DNA of 64,000 bases from Candidatus Saccharimonadota bacterium (lineage in GTDB: Bacteria; Patescibacteriota; Saccharimonadia; Saccharimonadales; Saccharimonadaceae): the NCBI GenBank assembly GCA_015999875.1, contig JAECRG010000001.1, positions 62,001 to 126,000 of the forward strand, written 5' to 3'. The translations under genes and the position numbers were made by a program. The notes below the pieces were generated by a model. The model did not search any database. It saw nothing but the letters and a program-made list of their open reading frames with translations, and was not told the origin of the DNA. Below are positions 27,711-36,796 of the stretch, piece by piece (position 1 is the first letter of the stretch; the number at the start of each line of letters is the position of its first letter).

Positions 27711-29060
27711 CTATTCGTGTTGTTTGTCGAGGGACATAAAGCGAAGACGCTCTGGGTGGAAGAAAAGTTGCACCTTTCCTACGGGGCCGTTACGGTGTTT
27801 GGCGATGATGAGATCGGTGATATTTGCCACTTCTGGATTATCTGGCTCGTAATAACCGGGCCGGTAGATAAATGATACGATATCTGCATCCTGCTCGATA
27901 CTTCCTGATTCACGGAGGTCTGAAAGTTGTGGAATCGGCGGCGTGCGGCTTTCGACGCTACGGCTGAGCTGACTTAGCGCAATAACGGGCACGTTGAGTT
28001 CGCGCGCTACAAGCTTGAGTCCACGTGATATCTCACTCACCTCTTGCACGCGGTTGCCGGCGTTGTGCGCGCTTCCTTGCATGAGCTGCAGGTAGTCAAC
28101 GATGATGAGTCCGAGCTGCTGCTCATGAGCGATACGACGCGCTTTTGTGCGCATTTCGAGTACGCTGAGACCCGGTTTGTCATCTATGTAGATCGGGGCT
28201 TCAGCCATCTCGCCCATCGCGTCACTTAGCTTTGAGAAATCGTCGTCACTGAGATTTCCGGTACGAATATTCCATGCGTCAACACCAGATGCGTCGGCAA
28301 GCATACGGTCTACAAGTTGTTCTTTGCTCATCTCTAGGCTGAAAAATAAGACGGCTTTTTGTTCAATTGTCGCCACGTTGTACGCGAGGTTTGTCACCAG
28401 CGTGGTCTTACCCATCGCAGGTCGCGCGGCGAGGATGATCAAGTCACTTCTTTGCAGGCCAGCAGTCATGTTATCAAGATCACGGTAACCTGTCTTGATG
28501 CCGCGTAGGGCACCTTTATTGCGATGCAGCTCTTCCATGCGATCAAAACTATCTGTTAACACACTCTCAATGCTCACGAGATCTTGCTTGAGTGACTGGT
28601 CACTTACGCTAAACAGCTCCGCTTCGGCGCGTCCCAATAACTCCTGTGTGTCGTATGACTCATCGTAGCCAAACTCCGTAATCTCGCCACTGGCATGGAT
28701 TAGGCGTCGGCGTACGGCTTTTTGGGCTACTAGATCGGCATAGGCACTGGCGTGAGCAGCTGTGGGTACGTAGTTTGTAAGCTCCGAAAGGTATGCCGAG
28801 CCGCCAGCAATCTCAAGCTCATCTTTTCTTTTGAGTTCATCGGTAAGTGTGAGCATATCTACTGGCTTATGTCGCTCGTAGAGTCGCACCATTGCACCAA
28901 AAATCATTTCATGTGGCTTCTCGTAAAAATCCAATGGTTTTACGAGCTCAGTTATGTCGGGTAGCACTTCTTCGTCGATTAATACGGCGCCAAGCAAACT
29001 CTTCTCCGCGTCAACATTTTGCGGGGGTATGCGTGCACTTAAACTTTTACTACTCGACAT
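27711..29060 (-). CDS. dnaB: Replicative DNA helicase
   Basis: PPQNVDAEKSLLGAVLID, AARPAMGKTTL, SLEMSKEQLVDRM, LRESGSIEQDADIV. Confidence 0.96.
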   Translation of the reverse strand: MSSSKSLSARIPPQNVDAEKSLLGAVLIDEEVLPDITELVKPLDFYEKPHEMIFGAMVRLYERHKPVDMLTLTDELKRKDELEIAGGSAYLSELTNYVPTAAHASAYADLVAQKAVRRRLIHASGEITEFGYDESYDTQELLGRAEAELFSVSDQSLKQDLVSIESVLTDSFDRMEELHRNKGALRGIKTGYRDLDNMTAGLQRSDLIILAARPAMGKTTLVTNLAYNVATIEQKAVLFFSLEMSKEQLVDRMLADASGVDAWNIRTGNLSDDDFSKLSDAMGEMAEAPIYIDDKPGLSVLEMRTKARRIAHEQQLGLIIVDYLQLMQGSAHNAGNRVQEVSEISRGLKLVARELNVPVIALSQLSRSVESRTPPIPQLSDLRESGSIEQDADIVSFIYRPGYYEPDNPEVANITDLIIAKHRNGPVGKVQLFFHPERLRFMSLDKQHE

Positions 29061-30495
29061 CTACTTCTTCTCCTCCGCCCATCATATCAGCTATTGCTGC
29101 TGCTTGACTATCTTTTGGTGGCGCAGAAGTATCGAGTATTTCTATCTCTACACCACTACCAGCTCCCGTGTGCTCCAGGCATTCGTTTATGAGCGGTCGG
29201 TATTTTGCGCTATCAAGCTTAGTCTTGTTGAATTTACGACCAGCGTAGAGGATAAGTTTGTCACCATCCTGCGCGGGCGTGCATTTAGATAAAATTGCAT
29301 AGAGCGCGGTATGGTTTTGTTGGGCGTACGAGAGTACAGCTTGCCAGTCAAATTTACTCATATCGATCGGCTGCTGTGTAGAAGCGGCGGCTATTTCTGG
29401 CTTTTTGGTCTCGAGAGTAGGGCTAGCTGTGACAGCTGGTTTCTGTTGTTTGACTGGAGCTACGGTAGGTATTTTTACGGGTTGAGACGGTGTTATGGTA
29501 AGTATTGGAGTGGGCGCAGAAGTGCGTTGCGCAACCGTTTTTGGTTTTTCGACAGTTTGCGCAAGTAGTGTGACAAGCAACTTTGTCTCTGGGTATGATG
29601 ATTTGCCCACCTCCATGAGTCCTTCGAGGAAATGCACTAACGTAGGTGTTGTCGCTAGTTGACGTGAGACGACTTGCACTAGCTGCGAAGCAAGCGTAGG
29701 TGCGCTTACACCTCGTCCTGTGACTACCTGCAGTGAAGTGATGATAGTGTCGGGTTGTCTCTGTGTGAGTGCTGAGACGAGCGAACTGAGTTCTTCGCTG
29801 GTGGCGAGTCCTAGAGCCACCTCTACATCGCTGCGCTCAATCAAGCCAAACTCGGCTCGAGAGTGCTGGATCTGGTCTAGCAGACTTACGCTATCGCGCA
29901 AGCTACCGCCACCACGTTGTGCAAGCAGCTTTAGTGCACTTTCTTCTATCTGAATTTTTTCGCTCTCGGCTATGAGTCGTAGCTGTTGCACCACATCATT
30001 CTCGGAGATTGTGTGAAAGTGATATCGCTGTGTGCGGCTGACAATCGTGTCGGGAAGCTTGTCGAAATCTGTAGTAGCTAATATAAATACAATATGCTCA
30101 GGCGGTTCTTCTAATATTTTGAGCAGTGCATTAAATGCAGGCTTTGAGAGCATATGTACTTCATCGATAATATATACTTTTTTTGCTGCCCTAGCAGGTG
30201 CAATAAGTGCTTTTTCGCGTAACTCGCGCACGTCATCGACACCATTGTTGCTTGCGGCGTCAATTTCGATTATGTCGAGGTGCTCGCTATCATCAGTGTA
30301 TTCGAAGCCGTTTATTTCATGCGCTAGAATTCGCGCTATTGATGTCTTGCCAACACCTCTCGGACCTGTCAGTAAATAGGCGTGAGTAATCTTGCCGGAT
30401 GTAAGTGCGCGTTGAAGAACATCAGTTACATGAGACTGACCGACGATTTCGTCGAGCGACTTACTTCTATACTTCCGATACAGTGCGACTGACAC
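29050..30495 (-). CDS. dnaX: DNA polymerase III subunit gamma/tau
   Basis: LYRKYRSKSLDEIVGQSHV, TGPRGVGKTSIARILA, EIDAASNNGVDDVRELRE, LLKILEEPPEHIVFILATT; start revised to GTG 30495 after AAGGGGG. Confidence 0.95.
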   Translation of the reverse strand: MSVALYRKYRSKSLDEIVGQSHVTDVLQRALTSGKITHAYLLTGPRGVGKTSIARILAHEINGFEYTDDSEHLDIIEIDAASNNGVDDVRELREKALIAPARAAKKVYIIDEVHMLSKPAFNALLKILEEPPEHIVFILATTDFDKLPDTIVSRTQRYHFHTISENDVVQQLRLIAESEKIQIEESALKLLAQRGGGSLRDSVSLLDQIQHSRAEFGLIERSDVEVALGLATSEELSSLVSALTQRQPDTIITSLQVVTGRGVSAPTLASQLVQVVSRQLATTPTLVHFLEGLMEVGKSSYPETKLLVTLLAQTVEKPKTVAQRTSAPTPILTITPSQPVKIPTVAPVKQQKPAVTASPTLETKKPEIAAASTQQPIDMSKFDWQAVLSYAQQNHTALYAILSKCTPAQDGDKLILYAGRKFNKTKLDSAKYRPLINECLEHTGAGSGVEIEILDTSAPPKDSQAAAIADMMGGGEEVDVE

Positions 30496-31105
30496 GTTCC
30501 CCCTTGTGATTACTATTGTAGCGTATCTTTTCTTTGTAGTAGCAGTTGCCACACAAGGATGAATAGGCAACTTCTCCAAACCCATCTATCGCGACTTGGC
30601 TCCCATCGAACACGTAGTCACCGTTCATTTGGCGGCAGTTGAATTCTGCTTGCTCACCGCAACGACACATTGTGACGAGCTTGCTAATGTTGTCAGCTAG
30701 CTCAAACAATCGCTGACTACCCGGAAACACTTTGCTCTGAAAATCGGTACGTATCCCGTATGCGACAACAGATATGTCGTGCAGCTTTGCTATCTCATAG
30801 AGCTGGTCTATCTGATTTGGTTTAAGGAGCTGTGCTTCATCTACGAGTACACAGTGAACTTTTGTACCTTTACTGACGTATGAAGTGGCCAAAAATGACT
30901 CGATATTCGCATCTTTGTCTGCCAATAGATCTATCTGCCATTGGCCTCCGGCTCGTGCGACGATCTTGTTTCCACCTTTGGTGTCTACTTTTGGCTTGAC
31001 GGTAACTACGTTGAGACCTTGTTCTGTGTAGTTATAGGCAGTCTTGATTAGCGTGTCGCTCTTGCCACTATTCATAGCCCCATATACAAAGTTTAGTTTG
31101 GCCAC
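30467..31105 (-). CDS. tdk: Thymidine kinase
   Basis: GAMNSGKSDTLI, VDEAQLL, Cys4 site CRCGEQ...CGNC; GTG start. Confidence 0.93.
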   Translation of the reverse strand: MAKLNFVYGAMNSGKSDTLIKTAYNYTEQGLNVVTVKPKVDTKGGNKIVARAGGQWQIDLLADKDANIESFLATSYVSKGTKVHCVLVDEAQLLKPNQIDQLYEIAKLHDISVVAYGIRTDFQSKVFPGSQRLFELADNISKLVTMCRCGEQAEFNCRQMNGDYVFDGSQVAIDGFGEVAYSSLCGNCYYKEKIRYNSNHKGERVSRTVSEV

Positions 31106-31138
31106 CTGACCCTCGCTTTCCCTTACTTAAGTATACAA

Positions 31139-31165
31139 AAAACTTCCACTGATGCGTGGAAGTTT
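31139..31165 (-). terminator. Intrinsic terminator
   Basis: AAACTTCCAC gcatca GTGGAAGTTTTTT on the minus strand. Confidence 0.75.
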
Positions 31166-31187
31166 GTGTTGTGGTTTATGCAGTGAG

Positions 31188-31703
31188 CTAGAGTGCTGCT
31201 TCTACAGCCGCCCAGACAGCATCCGGATTGTCTTCGGGGATGATTATAGTGACTTGGTCGCCAGTCGCAATACGGAAGTAAGTGACGCTTGCAAGCAAGA
31301 TACGGTACTCTTTGCCGTTCGCTTCTACATAATACGCTCCGTCATGCTGTACGAGTGTACCGATAATCTGTTTGCGTGCTGTCGGACCAATCTGTTTGTA
31401 AACAAACCCACCGTCATCGGTGATTGTAAGTTTGAGCATATCGCCCTCTACGAGCTTTGATTTGCTTGCATAATTGGCCGGTACTGGATAGTTTTTGCCG
31501 TCTGGTCCGATCATTAATTGGCCATCGAACACTCCTTCAACAACCTTTCCGGTGACATCTTCTTGGCTGTTTCTCGGTGTGACGATAGTATCGTCTTCTC
31601 CAAGGATGCTAATCAAAAGTTCCTTAGCGGCAGCTAGGTTAGTCTCGGCATCTTGTATGAGTGATTTCAGTCGCTTTACTTGTTTTTCTGGTAATTCAGA
31701 CAT
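31188..31703 (-). CDS. Conserved-looking hypothetical protein, coiled coil plus OB-like domain
   Basis: MSELPEKQVKRLKSLIQDAETNL...; start revised from 31757. Confidence 0.6.
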   Translation of the reverse strand: MSELPEKQVKRLKSLIQDAETNLAAAKELLISILGEDDTIVTPRNSQEDVTGKVVEGVFDGQLMIGPDGKNYPVPANYASKSKLVEGDMLKLTITDDGGFVYKQIGPTARKQIIGTLVQHDGAYYVEANGKEYRILLASVTYFRIATGDQVTIIIPEDNPDAVWAAVEAAL

Positions 31704-31781
31704 GTCTCGCAGTTTCCTTGTCTGTTTTTGTAATAGTATTACCTCTATATATATCAACTGTTGTATCTTATGTCAATAATG

Positions 31782-32324
31782 TCAGTTTGCAACACCTGTC
31801 CATGCGCGCCATGGTCCTGTGGCAGAATCACCCTGGCTATAGCCTGATCTTGCGGAATTTGAACCGCTTGGCAATACCGTCTGACATCGTTCAGGGTAGT
31901 TTGCGACATTCCATGTGTTTGCACCGGTATATTCTTTGACGCCACCGGATGTATTGCTTACATAGAGCTTCTTGCCGTCCTTCGTCATCGCGAGAAGTGC
32001 GTAATCTACCCCAGCCCCTGAGGTACAGTAGAGTAAATTTATTTGAGCAGCACTCCCGCTCATGTAAGCTGATGGAGTTATTTTCATGCCCATGCTCGCA
32101 AGTCCATCGGTCGCGGAGTCACTAGTTGTATAGAGGTTATTGGCGCTATCGACCTTCAAAAGCTCAACTTTTTTCGCAAATGACGTAAGGTCTGTGGTGA
32201 CGGCACTAGAATTGGCTCGTTGTTGAATGCCATTAAATGCGACAATAGTAATTGCAGCGAGAATTCCTATGACAACGATAACAATTAATAATTCAACTAT
32301 AGTAAACCCACCGCTTCGTTTCAT
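31782..32324 (-). CDS. Type IV pilin-like protein
   Basis: Prepilin signal MKRSGG|FTIVELLIVIVVIGILAAITIVAFNGIQQRA; TATACT 7 nt before ATG. Confidence 0.9.
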   Translation of the reverse strand: MKRSGGFTIVELLIVIVVIGILAAITIVAFNGIQQRANSSAVTTDLTSFAKKVELLKVDSANNLYTTSDSATDGLASMGMKITPSAYMSGSAAQINLLYCTSGAGVDYALLAMTKDGKKLYVSNTSGGVKEYTGANTWNVANYPERCQTVLPSGSNSARSGYSQGDSATGPWRAWTGVAN

Positions 32325-32412
32325 AGTTGTTAGTATAGCATGTGCGTTTTGCCACATACCCAATATTATTTTTGTTTCCACAGCTTATACTGGGGTGATA
32401 AGAAAAACGTTG

Positions 32413-33357
32413 TTAATTTTGTGTTTGCTCAAGATAGTGTGCATATGCTAAGGGTGACAGAATATTCACACTCTGCAGGGTAATTTGTGTATCGTGACGG
32501 TCTCGGATGATCGCTTTTCTCCAGTTGTCGTTCTCACCTTGGGGAAACTCAACGACAACTGGCATATCTTTTTTCAGAATCGACCAATCAAAAATGAGGT
32601 TTTCTCCCCAGTTCTGAGAGACGTGTGATCCTATGCGATACAAACGATGTAGCTTGCTCACGACTTGCTGAGATAGTCCGTGCGACGCACCTACTTCGCC
32701 ACTTAGATAGCGCCAACCCAGATCAGGACTACCTTGCTTCTTGTCTGCAAGACTATACACCAACTTAGTGACGACAAGAGACTTCTCATGCTGTAAGGCT
32801 AAAACTATGTGGTCATTTAGCTGCAGGTTCTCTTTAATTTGTGACATATGCAGTTCACCCGATTCAGAGAATTGATCAGCAAGAATATTGAGTTCTGTTT
32901 GACGCTGGAGCTCAAGCTCGACGAATTGTTTTTCGCGATCAAGGGAGTCTTGCGTGAGTTTTTCTTCTGCTTCTATCCATAGCGATGCACGGGCAGTCTC
33001 AACTAATTTTTTGCGCGTCACGGGGTTGATATCTAGAGATGCGCGCACCTGTTCGTTTATTGCGCTCCCTTCCTTGTCGCGTAATTCATTCTTGAGTTGA
33101 GTGAGTAGTTCTTGCTCGTATTCTGATGCGTAGTCCGCGGCGAGCGAGTCGTACACCTCGTCATGTCGCCGTCTTCGAACCAGGTCAATAGCACGAAGCG
33201 CTATTTCTGAGTTAGTGAATGCGCCTCCTCCTGAAAGGATTTTTACAATCTCAATATTGATAGCTCTTGCATCATCTGCAAACGGCAGCGCTTGCTGAAG
33301 TTCTGTATTCTCAGCTTCGAGTTTTTCGATCTTATTTTGCTTTTTACCAAATGCCAT
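32413..33357 (-). CDS. Coiled-coil hypothetical protein
   Basis: Long heptad-rich ORF; start revised to MAFGKKQNKIEKLEAEN, 7 nt after TATAGT. Confidence 0.65.
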   Translation of the reverse strand: MAFGKKQNKIEKLEAENTELQQALPFADDARAINIEIVKILSGGGAFTNSEIALRAIDLVRRRRHDEVYDSLAADYASEYEQELLTQLKNELRDKEGSAINEQVRASLDINPVTRKKLVETARASLWIEAEEKLTQDSLDREKQFVELELQRQTELNILADQFSESGELHMSQIKENLQLNDHIVLALQHEKSLVVTKLVYSLADKKQGSPDLGWRYLSGEVGASHGLSQQVVSKLHRLYRIGSHVSQNWGENLIFDWSILKKDMPVVVEFPQGENDNWRKAIIRDRHDTQITLQSVNILSPLAYAHYLEQTQN

Positions 33358-33402
33358 GCGATAGACTATATCAATCATCAATCTGTGTGAGCAAGCGTAA
33401 GC

Positions 33403-33434
33403 AAAAACACCGCTCCAAATAAGAGCGGTGTTTT
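33403..33434 (-). terminator. rplL terminator
   Basis: AAACACCGCTC...GAGCGGTGTTTT. Confidence 0.8.
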
Positions 33435-33468
33435 ATGTCCTATGCATAATCTGACCGATGGTTTCGAA

Positions 33469-33843
33469 CTATACGAGTTCGACTGTTGCGCCTGCTTCTT
33501 CGAGTTGCTTCTTAGCAGCTTCAGCGTCGTCCTTAGAAACTTTCTCTTTGATGGCGCTAGGAGCGTCGTCAACGAGAGCTTTAGCCTCACCAAGACCAAG
33601 ACCAGTGATCTCTTTAACAGCCTTGATAACAGCAACTTTCTGAGCACCAGCATCAGCAAGCTGTACTGTGAATTCAGATTTTGCATCTTCTTCAACTGCA
33701 GGACCTGCAGCTGGGCCTGCTACTGCAACAGCAGCGGCAGCTGGTTCGATTCCGTATTCATCTTTGAGTACGTTTTTGAGGTCGTTAACCTCGAGGACAG
33801 TAAGTGCTGTCAGTTCTTTTGCAAGTTTTGCAACATCAGCCAT
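33469..33843 (-). CDS. rplL: 50S ribosomal protein L7/L12
   Basis: [39 protein letters not shown], full length. Confidence 0.97.
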   Translation of the reverse strand: MADVAKLAKELTALTVLEVNDLKNVLKDEYGIEPAAAAVAVAGPAAGPAVEEDAKSEFTVQLADAGAQKVAVIKAVKEITGLGLGEAKALVDDAPSAIKEKVSKDDAEAAKKQLEEAGATVELV

Positions 33844-33941
33844 AATTGACTCCTTTATAAACTAAAAATTTAACTAATTGTTTCGATTGCCTATTCCTAC
33901 TGTAGACAAAGTGTGCGTCCAGGGTTTTGCTAGGTAGCGTA

Positions 33942-34463
33942 CTACGCAGCTTTTGCTTCTACGCCATCGAGTAGCGCATGAAGATTTCCTGAAAGTGCAT
34001 TGGTGATGTCGTGCACTGGTGAAAGAAGTTGTGCAACAACTTCTGCAACCAATTGTTCGCGGCTTGGAAGTCCAGCAAGAGCTTTGACTTCTTCTACGTT
34101 GAGTACGGCACCCTCTGCAGAAAATGCACCAGCGAATTGAAGAGCTGGATGAGTTTTTGCAAAATCATTCAAAACTTGTGCTGGAGCAACTTCATCGCTG
34201 TCGCTAGTTGCGTAGAGCAACTGACCGACGAGCGCAGAAGTATCTGCATCTTTGTAGGTATCGTTTTGTGACAATACGACACGAACAAGGCGGTTTTTGA
34301 TCACGCGGATCACAACACCTTTTTCGCGCGCTGTACGACGCAGCTCTTGGATGTCAGCAACACTGAGATCTTTGTACTGCGCGAACACTGTCATTTTCGA
34401 TGTAGCGAGTAGTTCGCTGAAATCGGCAACCAAAGCTTGTTTTTTATCGCGTGTAATAGCCAT
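33942..34463 (-). CDS. rplJ: 50S ribosomal protein L10
   Basis: MAITRDKKQALVADFSELLATSKMTVFAQYKDLSVADIQELRRTAREKG. Confidence 0.96.
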   Translation of the reverse strand: MAITRDKKQALVADFSELLATSKMTVFAQYKDLSVADIQELRRTAREKGVVIRVIKNRLVRVVLSQNDTYKDADTSALVGQLLYATSDSDEVAPAQVLNDFAKTHPALQFAGAFSAEGAVLNVEEVKALAGLPSREQLVAEVVAQLLSPVHDITNALSGNLHALLDGVEAKAA

Positions 34464-34529
34464 AAAAATCCTTTCTTTGATTGTTTCTAAGTATCGGCCA
34501 GATTGTCAAAGGTCGGTAATGTGAAAACT

Positions 34530-34655
34530 TCGAGAATTAAAATAAGTCTCTGATTCTCGCACTACCAAAGACTTACTAACGAATGATTGTTTATTTCACT
34601 CCTCGGTAGCGGATTAAGCGTTGGTTTCCCGCGGCGGCTACTGTCTCTGGTAATG
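34530..34655 (-). ncRNA. L10 leader (ribosomal protein autoregulatory leader RNA)
   Basis: ATTACCAGAGACAGTAGCCGCCGCGGG...CGCTTAATCCGCTACCGAGGAGTGA directly upstream of rplJ; CCAGAGAC can pair with downstream GTCTTTGG. Confidence 0.85.
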
Positions 34656-34735
34656 TCTATAGAATAATAGCAAACAAAAGTAAAAATGTCAACGTATCAT
34701 TACTGCTCTTCAGATATGATAGCGACAAATGGGCT

Positions 34736-35440
34736 CTATTTTAGAAGAGGTGCGATAGCAAGCTGAATTTCTGCCTGAATATCTTCACGACTTCGCATCT
34801 CACCAGTACTTTCATCTACACACTCTATGACTGCATGAGTGTCTGGGTACATGGCAGCGATTTCAGCATAACAAGCTTTGACTTTTTCTAAATATTCGGC
34901 ATCAGCTTCATGGATGTCTCGCTTGCGAGTAGTATACTCGCGCACAGACTTATCTTTTGCATCGACATTTAGCTGCGCGATTTTAGGAGGAACATTTAAT
35001 ACGATATTTAGATCTGGCACAAGAATACCGAGTACGTTAGTTTCGTATGATGTCAGTTGCTTGTAAAATGCATGACGTACTGCCGTGTTGCCTATCTTTG
35101 CTCCTTGGTGAGCTTGATTCGAATCGATATATCTATCTAAAACCGCTATGCCATCTGGATGCTCTTTGAGCCAAGTTTCTATCTCTTGAGTTCCTGCCAT
35201 GCGATCAACAGCGAAAAGCACACCCGCCACCTCCGGCGGCAGCGCATCGACGCTATCGCCATACTCACCATTAAGGTATTTTTCGACATATATCGCTGAT
35301 TCTTGGCCGTATCTCGGAAATGATGTTTTGTAGACAGGCCGACCCACGTTTTCAAATGCTGTGCGAGTTAAATTAGCCTGAGTGGCTTTTCCTGATCCAT
35401 CACCGCCCTCAACTGTAACTAGTAGCCCGCGTTCACTCAT
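34736..35440 (-). CDS. tmk: Thymidylate kinase
   Basis: LVTVEGGDGSGKATQANL, LDRYIDSNQAHQGAK; start revised to MSERGLL with TAATG overlap to dcd. Confidence 0.9.
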   Translation of the reverse strand: MSERGLLVTVEGGDGSGKATQANLTRTAFENVGRPVYKTSFPRYGQESAIYVEKYLNGEYGDSVDALPPEVAGVLFAVDRMAGTQEIETWLKEHPDGIAVLDRYIDSNQAHQGAKIGNTAVRHAFYKQLTSYETNVLGILVPDLNIVLNVPPKIAQLNVDAKDKSVREYTTRKRDIHEADAEYLEKVKACYAEIAAMYPDTHAVIECVDESTGEMRSREDIQAEIQLAIAPLLK

Positions 35441-36162
35441 TATTTCATCCCTTTCGCTAAACCTTTTATCTCCGGAGCCGTTCTGCGGGTGTCTTTGTAC
35501 GCCCTTGGCAACATATCTTCTGGCATCCAAGTCCGAATCAGCTCATCCAGATCATTCGTGTGCTGGTACTTCCCGCTCACTCCGCCTCGGCCGTCACTAT
35601 AATCTCCGTCTACCTCACCCGTTTTGTGGAAGATTAATTGGCCAATACGTTCGCCCACAGGTAGTACGACAGATTCATGCATATTTAGATTGTAAATCTC
35701 GAGAGTAATTCGATTGATATATCCTGGGTCAACCCAGCCTGCATCGAAACATACAGCTACACCATTACGGCCCCAGCTAGAGCGACTTTTTACCTCACAT
35801 GCACCACCGCGTGCACGGATACCGATGAATTCGTGCGTATGCGCCAGAATTCGTTCACCGGGTCGGAGCACAATGATCGGATGATCTTCTGGGATATTTT
35901 CAAATAATCTGAGACCATGATTATCGCACCATTGCTTGTGCGGCATTGCTTCGAGCGGGCCTTTGAAGTATCTTGCTACATCTGTCTTATCGAAAGGATT
36001 GTATACTCCGCTAGACTCAGGCTGGTACTCTTGTTTATAAAAATTATGGCCCAACGTAAAATCAAGACTGGCTTCACTGACATGCCGCTCGTTGAAAGGT
36101 ACACATACGATTATGTCATCTGCTATAGCAGCCTTGATTTCTATGTTACTATACACGCTCAT
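35440..36162 (-). CDS. dcd: dCTP deaminase / dUTPase-like
   Basis: EVKSRSSWGRNGVAVCFDAGWVDPGYINRITLEIYN, PVGERIGQLIF. Confidence 0.88.
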   Translation of the reverse strand: MSVYSNIEIKAAIADDIIVCVPFNERHVSEASLDFTLGHNFYKQEYQPESSGVYNPFDKTDVARYFKGPLEAMPHKQWCDNHGLRLFENIPEDHPIIVLRPGERILAHTHEFIGIRARGGACEVKSRSSWGRNGVAVCFDAGWVDPGYINRITLEIYNLNMHESVVLPVGERIGQLIFHKTGEVDGDYSDGRGGVSGKYQHTNDLDELIRTWMPEDMLPRAYKDTRRTAPEIKGLAKGMK

Positions 36163-36653
36163 CTTGTCTGAGCCTGCGCTTTTTTTAGTGCGAATTTTGC
36201 ACGTCCTTTTGTGGCTTCAGTAGTGATAGCTAGGCTGTCTAGTTCGTCTTCGTCAAACCATTGGGCTTGCCTGCCGCTACCCGGGCTCACGACATCTGTA
36301 TCACTGATAAGAATGTACGCAGAGTCTACATGATGGTGGCCATTTGAGCCAACTTTGTGAATATCTACGTCGAATGGCATAGACTGAGTTACACCTTCCT
36401 GCTCGTCTCGCTCGATCGTGAGATTTTCCGTGTATACGGGTAGCAGCGTCAAATCGTCTTGCTCAAGGTCTGCGTCGTCTTTGATCTGGCGATACAGCGC
36501 GTCGATGGGCGTTTCATTCACACCTGTATGCGTGTTGGGTGCGAGCCATAGACCAAGTGCCTCTGACAGCACTAACAGCACCTTATCTTCATGAATGACC
36601 ACTCCGCTCACTGTCGGATAATATTCTATATTTTGAGTTTGAGCTTCAGACAC
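36159..36653 (-). CDS. NUDIX-like protein with non-canonical Nudix box
   Basis: TGVNETPIDALYRQIKDDADL in NUDIX context; GTG start with GGGGAGG. Confidence 0.65.
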   Translation of the reverse strand: MSEAQTQNIEYYPTVSGVVIHEDKVLLVLSEALGLWLAPNTHTGVNETPIDALYRQIKDDADLEQDDLTLLPVYTENLTIERDEQEGVTQSMPFDVDIHKVGSNGHHHVDSAYILISDTDVVSPGSGRQAQWFDEDELDSLAITTEATKGRAKFALKKAQAQTR

Positions 36654-36737
36654 TTATACCTCCCCAGGTGCGCACTATGATACCAGTATTTTCTCATACT
36701 TAGTATTGCATGTGCAAATAATGATAGCAATGAGTTG

Positions 36738-36788
36738 GCCCGGTGAGCCTGCGGGAATCCATGATTCACCAGAGCCGACTCACCGGGC
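36738..36788 (-). terminator. Nested inverted repeat just after thyX
   Basis: GCCCGGTGAG (36738-36747) / CTCACCGGGC (36779-36788) enclosing GAATCcatGATTC. Confidence 0.5.
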
Positions 36789-36796
36789 TGAACTAG

